Shown in pieces: positions 8,322 to 16,032 of a stretch of 33,901 nucleotides of DNA. The notes under the pieces are model-generated. The model was not told the DNA's origin. It saw only the letters and a program-made list of their open reading frames with translations, and made no database searches. Both the position numbers and the translations under genes were made by a program. The DNA lies in IMG/VR virus record IMGVR_UViG_3300009164_000197, positions 1 to 33,901 of that record; one strand, given 5' to 3'. Numbering within the stretch: the first letter of the stretch is position 1; every line of letters begins with the position of its first letter. Source of the stretch: a virus.

Positions 8322-8588
8322 TTAATAGCCCATGAACTTATTATAAAAATCATCAATTAAATATTGACCAGAAAGTTGTTTTTCCAAATTTATCATAATG
8401 CTACCTTCGCCTTTATATGTTGCTTTATTAGCAATTTTTTTTAACTTTGGACTAACATCTTTAATAAAGTTTTCAAATTCTTTTTTTAATAATTCTTTTG
8501 CTTCTAGATAAATGTCATTATCTTCTTGTGACAGATTTCTAATAGGTGTACCTTCGTTTAATTTAAACGCATCGAATGATTTAATCAT
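8322..8588 (-). CDS. Small candidate internal head protein with capsid-targeting leader
   Basis: This 88-residue product begins MIKSFDAFKLNEGTP. The leader is shorter than in its neighbours, but the aromatic spacing and the LNE|G site at residues 10-13 match. The mature part is mostly helical and charged (AKELLKKEFENFIKDVSPKLKKIANKA cut into short stretches of Lys and Glu), ending LIDDFYNKFMGY. It lies between two other leader-bearing genes in the stretch separating the protease-scaffold gene from gp23. The function is unknown. Confidence in the gene is good; the packaging role is inferred. Confidence 0.68.
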   Translation of the reverse strand: MIKSFDAFKLNEGTPIRNLSQEDNDIYLEAKELLKKEFENFIKDVSPKLKKIANKATYKGEGSIMINLEKQLSGQYLIDDFYNKFMGY

Positions 8589-8600
8589 ATATTTATCTTT

Positions 8601-10286
8601 TTAATTTTCTGTTGGAATACTCCAATTATTTAATATTGCAATATGTTTTTTAATTTCAGAAGCCTCTTCGAATTTTTTACCTTTATAATAAGTATCTTCA
8701 TAATCCTGCGTTTTCTGTGAAGCTTCTGCATACGAAACATATCGTTTATATCTTTCCATAAGTCTAGATATCCATCTGCTATAATCATCCATACTAATTT
8801 CTCTATTTCCATCCATAGCAGCAGTGATATCACCGTATTTTCCTATTCTCATTACTTTTAAAGCACCTGCTACTATCTCATTAACTTTATTAACGGCATT
8901 TTGTATTGCTATATCGATACCATCATTTTCAAATCTAGTAGCTAATATTTGTTTATATCTATCTAGATTTTCATCTCTAATATCTTTAGCCTGTCTCATT
9001 GCAGTTGCACCTTTAACAAGATCAGCTCGATACGCAGTAATACGGTTTGTATTAGGTAACACATTTTTATCAAGAATGTATGCAATATCAGAAACTTCAG
9101 CAATTCTTTTTACATTCCAAAGACCTTGTGTCTTATCAATGCCAATACTACTGTCACCTCTATTAATCCTATCAACACTTGCAAAAGTTTTTCTATAAGA
9201 ATTAAGATTTCTGATAGTTTTAACAGTAATAAATGCTCTCTCGCCTGTAACAACAGCTAAAAGAGAATTAGCTGGAATTACATTACCATCTGTATAAGGA
9301 TCTTGCTTTTCCCTTAAACTAACATAAAATACAAGACCGTTGCCTTTCCACCTAGAAGCCTCACGAGGAGTTACTACAGTGAGATCACTATCTTTAATTT
9401 TATCTAGTTGAATTTTTGAATTATCATATACCTGTTTTAAAAGATCTTTATTTGCATACTTTAAATCAAGAATACTTGATAGAATTGATGAAGAAAGTGC
9501 TTCATTTAAATTAGGATCGAGCAAATATTCTTTAGTAAGTTCATTTGGTGAATGTTTGTGTATATCACCATTAGGTAATTTAACATTGTAGTACTTTTCA
9601 TCTTCTGCTCCATCTGCTTTGTCTAAAGAAAAAATTACACCAGTTCCACCATGTGACATTTTAACCTTATCTCCAACTTTAAAATGAGATTCATTTACAC
9701 TAGCATTTGCGCTTAAAACTTTAGCAAATGATTTAGCATCAGTAACTTCTTCTCCGAATAATTCAATAGTTTCATCATTTAAATTAATATAAATCTCAGA
9801 ACCTTGATGTTTCATATCTAAAACTATAGTCATGTAATCTTTACCGATAGCAGTACCACCGCTAATATATTTACCAGCTTTTTCAGCCCATGTTGCAGCT
9901 TTCTTTACTAAAGAAGTTGCATAACTTCCTTTTCTTTTAGCAAAATCTAAAATATTAGAAGGTATTCTTGCAGCCTCGTTTGTAACCATAAATTCATCAT
10001 ACTCATCACTGTCTTCTGGTTCTTTATACCAATCTTCATAAAGTGTAGAATCTACAGGTTCATAGTCTTTTAGAGACATAATCGTGAATCCTATAAACTT
10101 AGAAGAATTTTTATCTTTAATCTCTGCACTGTCGGAACCGACACTTTGCACCACATAAGTCTTTCCTGTTTTTTTATTTCTGATTTCATGTCCTTTGCTT
10201 AGAGAAGAAAAATAAAATCCTTTTTTCAAGATATTGCCACTAGATCCTTCTGCTATAAATTTATCAAATGTTTTAACGTGTTTCAT
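8601..10286 (-). CDS. Large candidate encapsidated protein or polyprotein with four gp21-type cleavage sites
   Basis: The 561-residue protein begins MKHVKTFDKFIAEGSSG. IAE|G at residue 13 is the best match in the window to the T4 capsid-targeting leader (EFIAE|A). Three more candidate sites follow: TNE|A at 104, VNE|S at 199 and LNE|A at 262. They separate segments that look like independent domains: a small beta-rich stretch (about 14-100), a helical plus beta stretch (about 105-198), an SH3-like stretch with FKVGDKVKMSHGGTGVI (about 200-260), and a 300-residue C-terminal domain of unknown fold with VVTPREASRW and SLREKQDPYTDGNVIPANS. It stands between the protease-scaffold gene and gp23. 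I do not recognise the C-terminal domain. The polyprotein idea is inference from motif placement. Confidence 0.75.
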   Translation of the reverse strand: MKHVKTFDKFIAEGSSGNILKKGFYFSSLSKGHEIRNKKTGKTYVVQSVGSDSAEIKDKNSSKFIGFTIMSLKDYEPVDSTLYEDWYKEPEDSDEYDEFMVTNEAARIPSNILDFAKRKGSYATSLVKKAATWAEKAGKYISGGTAIGKDYMTIVLDMKHQGSEIYINLNDETIELFGEEVTDAKSFAKVLSANASVNESHFKVGDKVKMSHGGTGVIFSLDKADGAEDEKYYNVKLPNGDIHKHSPNELTKEYLLDPNLNEALSSSILSSILDLKYANKDLLKQVYDNSKIQLDKIKDSDLTVVTPREASRWKGNGLVFYVSLREKQDPYTDGNVIPANSLLAVVTGERAFITVKTIRNLNSYRKTFASVDRINRGDSSIGIDKTQGLWNVKRIAEVSDIAYILDKNVLPNTNRITAYRADLVKGATAMRQAKDIRDENLDRYKQILATRFENDGIDIAIQNAVNKVNEIVAGALKVMRIGKYGDITAAMDGNREISMDDYSRWISRLMERYKRYVSYAEASQKTQDYEDTYYKGKKFEEASEIKKHIAILNNWSIPTEN

Positions 10287-10307
10287 TATGTTTCATTATT
10301 TAATTTA

Positions 10308-12137
10308 TTATATATTTTTAAACCTTGCATTTAAAGCATCTCTAACATCATTTACTACTTGTAATGAAACACCTGCTGAAGATTTTTCTTCTAATCCAAC
10401 CACGTTTTCGTTTTCGTTTATTTTTTCAATTTTAAATTGCGCAGGTCTAAGATCTCTAGTTTGCCAAAAATTATCTATTTGATACTGTGTTTCTAATGGA
10501 TATACTTTTGACTGCTTATAGATAGCATTTTTCTTGTCAGAACTTAATGATTCATAAAGTGACCTATATTTAGAAGGCATATTATCTATATAATTAAGTG
10601 TTGGAGTATATGGTGCATTTGCAAAACATGAATCCCATATTCTATTTGCATCAGCAAAAGACATATATTTACTATTTGCAAATGTTTCAACTATTTTATT
10701 TTGTACATCTTCATTAAGAGATTCAAATTCATTTCTTTTGGTAGAATCTAAAAATCTCATAAAGTGCTTATCATCTACATCATTTTGTAGATTCTTATTC
10801 TTAACTGTTTCAAGTATACTATCAATCTTAGAAATTATTGATTTATTAGATGAATTTTCTATAGTCTCATGAGATTTAACAGATGGAGTATCTTCAAAAT
10901 CTCCATTTATATTTTCTGCTAAATAGTTAGCATATTTACCTATATTTTCAACATTTTCTTTAATATACTCAGAATAGTTAATCATATTATTTTGGTTTTC
11001 TGCAAGGTATTCTCCGTATGAAACGTTCTGATCTACTTTTTCTGCCAAATAATTAGCATAGTTTATTGTAGAATTTTGGTTTTCTGCAAGGTATTCACTA
11101 TATGAAACATTTTGATCTACCTTTTCTGCCAAATAATTAGTATAGTTTATTGTAGAATTTTGGCTTTCTGCAAGATATTCACTATATGAAATATTTTTAT
11201 CAAGTTGCTTTGAAATATAGTCAACATATTCTACTAATTTATTAGTTTGTTTAGCCATATACTCAGAATAAAAAATACTATTATTTCCATTTTCTGATAA
11301 ATAATTACAGTATTCTTTAATAGAATCAATTTTTTCTGCAACATAATCATTATGTGAAATATTGCTGTCAAGGTTTTCGGCTAAATATTCAGTATATTTA
11401 AAAAGTTTATTTAAATTTTCAGCTAAATGATCTGTATATTCAATTAGCTTATTAAATTGTGCTGATTCTTTTTGACTATTTAAAGATTCAAATTGTTCTT
11501 TAATGTATTCAGAATACAAATTAAAGTCCTCAGCTGTGACATAGTTATTCATATTTTCTATTTTTTTTGATTTGTATGTTGTATCATCTATTTCAGATTC
11601 ATCTATTTCATAAATAAATAAATTTTCATTTTCCTGAAAGCCTAAAGATTCATTTACTCTATTAAGTTCAGCTGCTGCAAAACCGGGATCTGCAACAAGA
11701 TCATAGGTAAAAAGTTTTTGTATTGTAACATTACCATTTGCACCTACATTGCCAGCTGCTCTAGATGAAATATGTAATGGTACACCGGCCTCTACTAATG
11801 CTTGAGCCTGTTTACCTTTATCTGTGTTTAATAATTTGATTTTACCTATTACTTGTTTTTTACTAGAATCATATTCTAGTTCTTCAATAACATGAGAAAC
11901 ATTTTGTAAAGAAATATCAAATTTAGTAGGATGATCTAATTCGCCAAGAAGTTTTCCTTTTTTAACTTTTTCTTGAAGTTCTTTAAGGTGTGGCAGGAAT
12001 TCTTTTTCTTCATAAATTCTGCCATTTTTGTTTTTTATACCAAATTGTGTAAAAGTCCCTTGTAGGATAATATGGTTATTATCATATTGTTGAGATAGAG
12101 TATCGCCGGAACGTTCTAAGATTAATAAGTTAGACAT
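10308..12137 (-). CDS. 21: Prohead protease gp21 fused to a scaffold (gp22-like) domain
   Basis: Residues 1-163 are a T4 gp21-type serine protease: NGRIYEEKEFLPHL near 38, KLLGELDHP with the likely catalytic His at 69, and LHISSRAAG with the likely catalytic Ser at 124 or 125. VNE|S at 161-164 is a probable self-cleavage site marking the end of the protease. The remaining 446 residues are not protease. They contain thirteen consecutive 14-residue units (residues 234-414, consensus YxxYLAExxxxxIx) and a C-terminal region with PSKYRSLYESLS and TQYQIDNFWQTR that I take for the scaffold head. In T4, protease and scaffold are separate genes (21, 22) in this same place between gp20 and gp23. Here one gene appears to supply both in fixed ratio. 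Confidence 0.85.
   Translation of the reverse strand: MSNLLILERSGDTLSQQYDNNHIILQGTFTQFGIKNKNGRIYEEKEFLPHLKELQEKVKKGKLLGELDHPTKFDISLQNVSHVIEELEYDSSKKQVIGKIKLLNTDKGKQAQALVEAGVPLHISSRAAGNVGANGNVTIQKLFTYDLVADPGFAAAELNRVNESLGFQENENLFIYEIDESEIDDTTYKSKKIENMNNYVTAEDFNLYSEYIKEQFESLNSQKESAQFNKLIEYTDHLAENLNKLFKYTEYLAENLDSNISHNDYVAEKIDSIKEYCNYLSENGNNSIFYSEYMAKQTNKLVEYVDYISKQLDKNISYSEYLAESQNSTINYTNYLAEKVDQNVSYSEYLAENQNSTINYANYLAEKVDQNVSYGEYLAENQNNMINYSEYIKENVENIGKYANYLAENINGDFEDTPSVKSHETIENSSNKSIISKIDSILETVKNKNLQNDVDDKHFMRFLDSTKRNEFESLNEDVQNKIVETFANSKYMSFADANRIWDSCFANAPYTPTLNYIDNMPSKYRSLYESLSSDKKNAIYKQSKVYPLETQYQIDNFWQTRDLRPAQFKIEKINENENVVGLEEKSSAGVSLQVVNDVRDALNARFKNI
10896..11438 (-). repeat. Thirteen 42-bp in-frame repeats coding 14-residue scaffold units
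   Basis: Residues 234-414 of the protease-scaffold protein are thirteen units of exactly 14 residues, each starting Y (H in one) and mostly continuing xxYLAE. Units 7-11 are nearly identical at the DNA level and alternate between two types (ending NSTIN or DQNVS), making an 84-bp higher-order repeat at 10977-11186. An extra unit-like stretch starts at residue 208. The perfect period of two heptads suggests a regular helical rod. Recent expansion by unequal recombination is likely. Confidence 0.85.
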
Positions 12138-12193
12138 AGTTTTGTTTTATTTTTTATATATTAAAATTTTTTTAAAAAAATAAGTATTTAGAA

Positions 12194-13876
12194 TTAAAGT
12201 TCAAGATTTGGTATATCTTCATCACTTAAATCTTTATCACTAGCTTCTCCATCACTAGCTTCTGTATCTGTTTTTATTTTATATTTTTTAGGATCTCCTC
12301 CATCTGCTATTTTTTCTGCATCAACTACAGAATAGCCTTGCTTTACATATACTTCGATTTTTTTCATTTTTTCATTTTTCTTTAAATCTTCTTCTGTAAA
12401 GCCTCCATATTTTTTAATTAAGAAATCTAAATTAAAGAAAGGTATTTCGTTAAGATCTTTATCTTGTTCAACAAGTCCACTTCTAACAGTAGAAATAAAA
12501 TCAATTCTCTTAGAAGCCAATTCCATTTGTTTTAATTCTTCAAAAACATTATCTTTATTATATTTAATAGTTAAATTTCCTTTGAAATTAGTGTCATCTT
12601 CTAATTCAGGATAAGTTAAACATATTTGAAGATATAGTGGCTTAACTAAAATTTCCTGAAAAATAGATCTTAATCTATTAATAAATTTTGCAAATTTAAT
12701 TTCTTCTCTATTCATGCCTTCTGCTGCCATTTCATAAGTGGCTGGAGAATCTTTATCAAATCTGCTAAATGGAATTTTAGAAGCAAGTTTTAATTTATCA
12801 TAAAACCATTGAAGAGCTTCAGTATCAGATAATTGTGGTCCATCATTTGCTAATGTATCAATTTCAGGTTGTTCTCCGTCTTTAGAAGGCAGCCAATATT
12901 CTTTATGAAATTGCATCATAGGCTTACCATTCGTTTGAATTTCACCTGATTGCATATCAAAATTAACAACCTCTCGATAATTATTCATTAATTGTGCAAG
13001 TGATTGTTTTGCTCTAGTTTTAGATTTACCACCAACTGGAATAACAAATTTCATTTTAAAACTTGCATTAGTAACAGCCCAAATAATTCTAGAATGTTCC
13101 ATGATTCTAAGAAGATTAAAAGATCTAATTAGTCTTTCTACATAAGAAACTCTAGAAGGAGAATTTACTGATGAATATGCTAAATAAATTATTTGAGAAT
13201 CAAAAAGAACTCTTTCTTTAGGACCTCCTCCTTTATATTGAATCCAAATTTTCTTACCTGACTCTTTATCGACAGCAGGCATAAGAGAAACAGGATCTAG
13301 TTCTTTAAACCCTATTATTTGCTTTTGTTCATTATCATAAATAATCTCAAAAGATAAATAACCATCTACTAACCATTTACGAAAATAGTTCCATACTGAT
13401 TGGCCATCACTAAATCCAAAATATTCATATAATTTATTGTATGAGTCTATTAAACCATCTTTTACATCTTTACTGACTGCAGTATTAATAATAGGATATG
13501 CAAAATAATTAGATTCATCAAATACAATTGCTTCATCTGCTATGGTATCAAGAATATCTTCTATTTCATCTTGAACTGCAAAATTTCTAAGTTGATCTCT
13601 TTTCTTTTGATAGCTTTTATCAAAATAAGAAATATTTTTTTTACTAGAAATATCAGTCATTGATAATGAAGCAAATAGATAATACATGTCATCAGAATCA
13701 GAACCCATTGGATTAAACATACCATATCCTATCTGATTTTCTGTAAATCCTACGGCTCTAGAATTTTTTAAGACCATGTCATCATAATGCATTCCTAATC
13801 TACTTAATCTCTTAAGAGCATCTGATACGGGGTTGCCTTTAGTTAAAGAACCTCTTCTATCTGAAAATCCAGCCAT
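12194..13876 (-). CDS. 20: Portal protein gp20
   Basis: The 560-residue protein is the T4-type portal, the dodecameric ring at the head vertex through which DNA is packaged. Recognisable portions are NFAVQDEIEDILDTIADEAIV near 110, the WNYFRKWLVDGYLSFEIIYD segment, FKELDPVSLMP, ERLIRSFNLLRIMEHSRIIW, and PATYEMAAEGMNREEIKFAKF followed by RLRSIFQEILVKPLYLQI. Length is close to T4 gp20 (524). The C-terminal 40 residues are acidic and low in complexity. It is followed 56 bases later by the protease-scaffold gene, the same order as T4 20-21-22-23. No leader of the capsid-targeting kind is present, as expected for the portal. Confidence 0.92.
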   Translation of the reverse strand: MAGFSDRRGSLTKGNPVSDALKRLSRLGMHYDDMVLKNSRAVGFTENQIGYGMFNPMGSDSDDMYYLFASLSMTDISSKKNISYFDKSYQKKRDQLRNFAVQDEIEDILDTIADEAIVFDESNYFAYPIINTAVSKDVKDGLIDSYNKLYEYFGFSDGQSVWNYFRKWLVDGYLSFEIIYDNEQKQIIGFKELDPVSLMPAVDKESGKKIWIQYKGGGPKERVLFDSQIIYLAYSSVNSPSRVSYVERLIRSFNLLRIMEHSRIIWAVTNASFKMKFVIPVGGKSKTRAKQSLAQLMNNYREVVNFDMQSGEIQTNGKPMMQFHKEYWLPSKDGEQPEIDTLANDGPQLSDTEALQWFYDKLKLASKIPFSRFDKDSPATYEMAAEGMNREEIKFAKFINRLRSIFQEILVKPLYLQICLTYPELEDDTNFKGNLTIKYNKDNVFEELKQMELASKRIDFISTVRSGLVEQDKDLNEIPFFNLDFLIKKYGGFTEEDLKKNEKMKKIEVYVKQGYSVVDAEKIADGGDPKKYKIKTDTEASDGEASDKDLSDEDIPNLEL

Positions 13877-13887
13877 AAATACTTAAT

Positions 13888-14628
13888 TTATGCATATTTG
13901 ATATGCTTGCTTTTTATATATTTTTTATAATTTTCATTTATTTTTACCAAATTGGTCCCAATAAAAAATTTAGGGGAAATACAACTTGCTAAATACCAAT
14001 TTTCATAAGTTAATTCGGATGCTGATCTGATTTGTGTTTTTTTGTACATTCTGACAGCATAAGAAAAATAGAATTTTTTTTCTATAGGAAAAAGATCACT
14101 ATATATGAAATTTAAAGATTTTTGTTTTATAGCATGTTTAAATTCTAATTTAAACTGCTGCATTAGTTGTGGTTTAAAAAAATCAAACCACATTTGAAGA
14201 AAATTAGATTTTATTATCTCAGGAAGAAAATTAATATTAATTCCTATCATATAGCCTGGTTGATAGATATATTTTTTATCAAACTTGCCTTGAAATCCTG
14301 CTGATAGTATATTTGAATCTTTTCCTGTTTCGCCTAAACATATAATCAAAGGCTTTGCATCAAAAGGTTCTTCAGGCCATAATGGATTAGGATATTCCAT
14401 ATAATACATTTTGCCAGGCTGAAATCTATCATTATTTTTAATTTTTTTAATAGATAAATTTTTTATATTTTGATCATCCTCTATCCAATTCAATACTGCA
14501 GTTGATGCACTATCAAAACCTTTAGCCTCTTTGATAAAATTATCTCTTATCTTTTTAATTTTAAGATATTCATTTATATTATCTACTCTAGACTCATGAA
14601 TTTTAATAAGAAGTGGAGTATTAGGCAT
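13888..14628 (-). CDS. Conserved phage protein, possibly gp2-like DNA end protector
   Basis: This 246-residue protein contains FQPGKMYYMEYPNPLWPEEPFDAKPLIICLG (quoted here as short parts: PGKMYYMEY, DAKPLIICLG) and then GININFLPEIIK. This arrangement, a GxMYxxxY strand, a PLxxxLG strand and a GxNxxFLP turn, occurs in many T4-like phages next to gene 4. In T4, gene 2 (DNA end protector) is gene 4's neighbour. Here the start codon overlaps the stop of the gp4-like gene, which supports that reading, but the identification rests on pattern memory and synteny. The C-terminal third is basic (YKKYIKSKHIKY), consistent with DNA contact. Confidence 0.5.
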   Translation of the reverse strand: MPNTPLLIKIHESRVDNINEYLKIKKIRDNFIKEAKGFDSASTAVLNWIEDDQNIKNLSIKKIKNNDRFQPGKMYYMEYPNPLWPEEPFDAKPLIICLGETGKDSNILSAGFQGKFDKKYIYQPGYMIGININFLPEIIKSNFLQMWFDFFKPQLMQQFKLEFKHAIKQKSLNFIYSDLFPIEKKFYFSYAVRMYKKTQIRSASELTYENWYLASCISPKFFIGTNLVKINENYKKYIKSKHIKYA

Positions 14629-15107
14629 TATATCAATTTACTATTTTCAGTAATTATTAAAACTTTCATTGCTCTATCAATTGCAAATTTTTCTAAAGCT
14701 TCAATTTTGCATAAATTTTTAACATAAGTATTATATGCATGTTTAAAATTTGTTACTGCTTTTTCTGTTAACTTTTTAGGAACTTCTGGTTTTTTTAACT
14801 GTGATGATGGTTTTATTTCTACTAAACATTTTTCTTCAATATCGCCTCTTTTAACAATAATAAAGTAATCAGGATAGTATTTATGCATTTTTTTATCTAA
14901 AATATTATAATATTTAACTTCTACAGGCTCAGAACTCCATTTAATTATGGATGGATTAGTATCACAAAAAATAGCAAACTTTTTTTCCCATGATGATCTA
15001 CATATAATAGGAAATTCTCCAACATACTTTTGCATATTAGTAGGCTGAAAATAACTCTGCTTAAAACCTGATTTAAATGTAGGCTTTATTTTTTTTATGT
15101 TATTCAT
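14628..15107 (-). CDS. 4: Head completion protein gp4 (TnsA-like nuclease fold)
   Basis: The 159-residue product shows YVGEFPIICRSSWEKKFAIFCD, then IIKWSSEPVEVKYY, KKMHKYYPDYF and CLVEIKPSSQLKKP (given as separate short motifs). This is the gp4/gp50 head-completion pattern, with the Y(x)RSxWE helix and the D...EIKP nuclease-like strand of a restriction-endonuclease-type fold. The protein acts after packaging to ready the head for joining the tail. Length (159) is near the T4 protein (150). Its ATG overlaps the TAA of the pentapeptide-repeat gene (TAATG), and its own stop overlaps the next start, so three genes are translationally coupled. Confidence 0.82.
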   Translation of the reverse strand: MNNIKKIKPTFKSGFKQSYFQPTNMQKYVGEFPIICRSSWEKKFAIFCDTNPSIIKWSSEPVEVKYYNILDKKMHKYYPDYFIIVKRGDIEEKCLVEIKPSSQLKKPEVPKKLTEKAVTNFKHAYNTYVKNLCKIEALEKFAIDRAMKVLIITENSKLI

Positions 15108-15622
15108 TAAAGATTAGCAGGTACATTTATAGCATTACTAAAATCAACTCTAACTAAGTGTGCACCAGTTAAAATAATTCCTTTTAAATTAGCACCTTTT
15201 ACATTATTAACGTTAGTAATACTACATTTTTTTAAATTTGCACCAGTTAAATTTGCATTTGTTAAATTTGCATTACTTAAATAAGAACCAGTTAAATTTG
15301 CACCAGTTAAATCAGCACCGGCAAAATTAACTTGAGACATATCAGAGTCAGTTAAATTTGCACGAGTTAAGTCTGCATTTGTTAAATTTGACATGTGTAA
15401 ATCTGCACGAGTTAAATTTGCACCACTTAAATTTGCACCAGTTAAATCAGAACCTGTTAAATCAGCACCAGTTAAATCAGCACCTGATAAATCAGCGCCT
15501 CTTAGATCTTTATCCATTAAATCAGCTTCTCTTAAAGTATCAATATCTAAAAGTTGTTTACCTGCTTTATCTTTAATTATAATACCTTCGTTAAGAAATT
15601 CATTAAATAATTTAATTTTCAT
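15107..15622 (-). CDS. Pentapeptide-repeat protein with capsid-targeting leader
   Basis: The 171-residue protein has two parts. Residues 1-12 are MKIKLFNEFLNE, the leader shared with the internal-protein candidates, with LNE|G as predicted cleavage site. From about residue 32 to 165 it is a pentapeptide-repeat domain of the A(D/N)LxG type: about 26 tandem units with Leu (or Phe/Ile) at the centre, forming a right-handed square beta-helix in this family. Some such proteins (Qnr, MfpA, and albicidin- and microcin-protecting proteins) mimic DNA and bind gyrase. Whether this one does is not shown by the sequence. It is coupled to gp4 by a TAATG overlap and follows the sigma factor gene, so it is expected in the late transcript. 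Confidence 0.85.
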   Translation of the reverse strand: MKIKLFNEFLNEGIIIKDKAGKQLLDIDTLREADLMDKDLRGADLSGADLTGADLTGSDLTGANLSGANLTRADLHMSNLTNADLTRANLTDSDMSQVNFAGADLTGANLTGSYLSNANLTNANLTGANLKKCSITNVNNVKGANLKGIILTGAHLVRVDFSNAINVPANL

Positions 15623-15638
15623 TTTTTATTTTATTATT

Positions 15639-16007
15639 TTAAATAGTATATATTCCTCCTGAATCTTCGCTATGACTATCTATACTTATAGTACCTTTAT
15701 ATTTTTTAGGATGTATTTGATTCCAACCTTTAGCAAATCCTTTTTTTGCTATTTCTGTAAAATATGCAAAAGCATTACTTCCTTTTTCCGGATTAAAACT
15801 TCTCCAATATTTTAAAAGGTCTAGATATGCAGCAGAAATACAGTCTTTTCTATCTTCTGGATTTTTATACACGAGTCTTTGTGAAGCCTTATTTGCAATT
15901 TTAATCATCATTTCCTGAGCTCTAGGAGTTAAAGCGTTTTTACTTTTTGAGATTATTATTTCTTCATAAAATTCTTTAGGTTTTACATAGTGTTCTTTAG
16001 ACTTCAT
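15639..16007 (-). CDS. 55: Late-transcription sigma factor gp55-like
   Basis: The 122-residue protein contains RKDCISAAYLDLLKYWRSFNP, then KGSNAFAYFTEIAKKGFAKGWNQ (cited as short pieces). This is the sigma region 2 pattern of T4 gp55, including the AFAYFTxIxKxxF helix that reads the -10 element. T4 gp55 (185 residues) lets host RNA polymerase start at TATAAATA late promoters. Two or three exact copies of that element occur in gaps of this window. The protein is shorter than T4 gp55 at both ends, and I cannot place the C-terminal clamp-binding peptide with confidence. The gene lies at the head of the pentapeptide-gp4-gp2-portal operon. Confidence 0.8.
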   Translation of the reverse strand: MKSKEHYVKPKEFYEEIIISKSKNALTPRAQEMMIKIANKASQRLVYKNPEDRKDCISAAYLDLLKYWRSFNPEKGSNAFAYFTEIAKKGFAKGWNQIHPKKYKGTISIDSHSEDSGGIYTI

Positions 16008-16032
16008 AAATATTTAATTTGTATAATCGTTT

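Noticed and set aside
15160-15530. Short regularly spaced DNA repeats resembling a CRISPR or minisatellite array.
   Set aside because: The 15-base period is the coding pattern of the pentapeptide repeats; there are no constant repeats with unique spacers.
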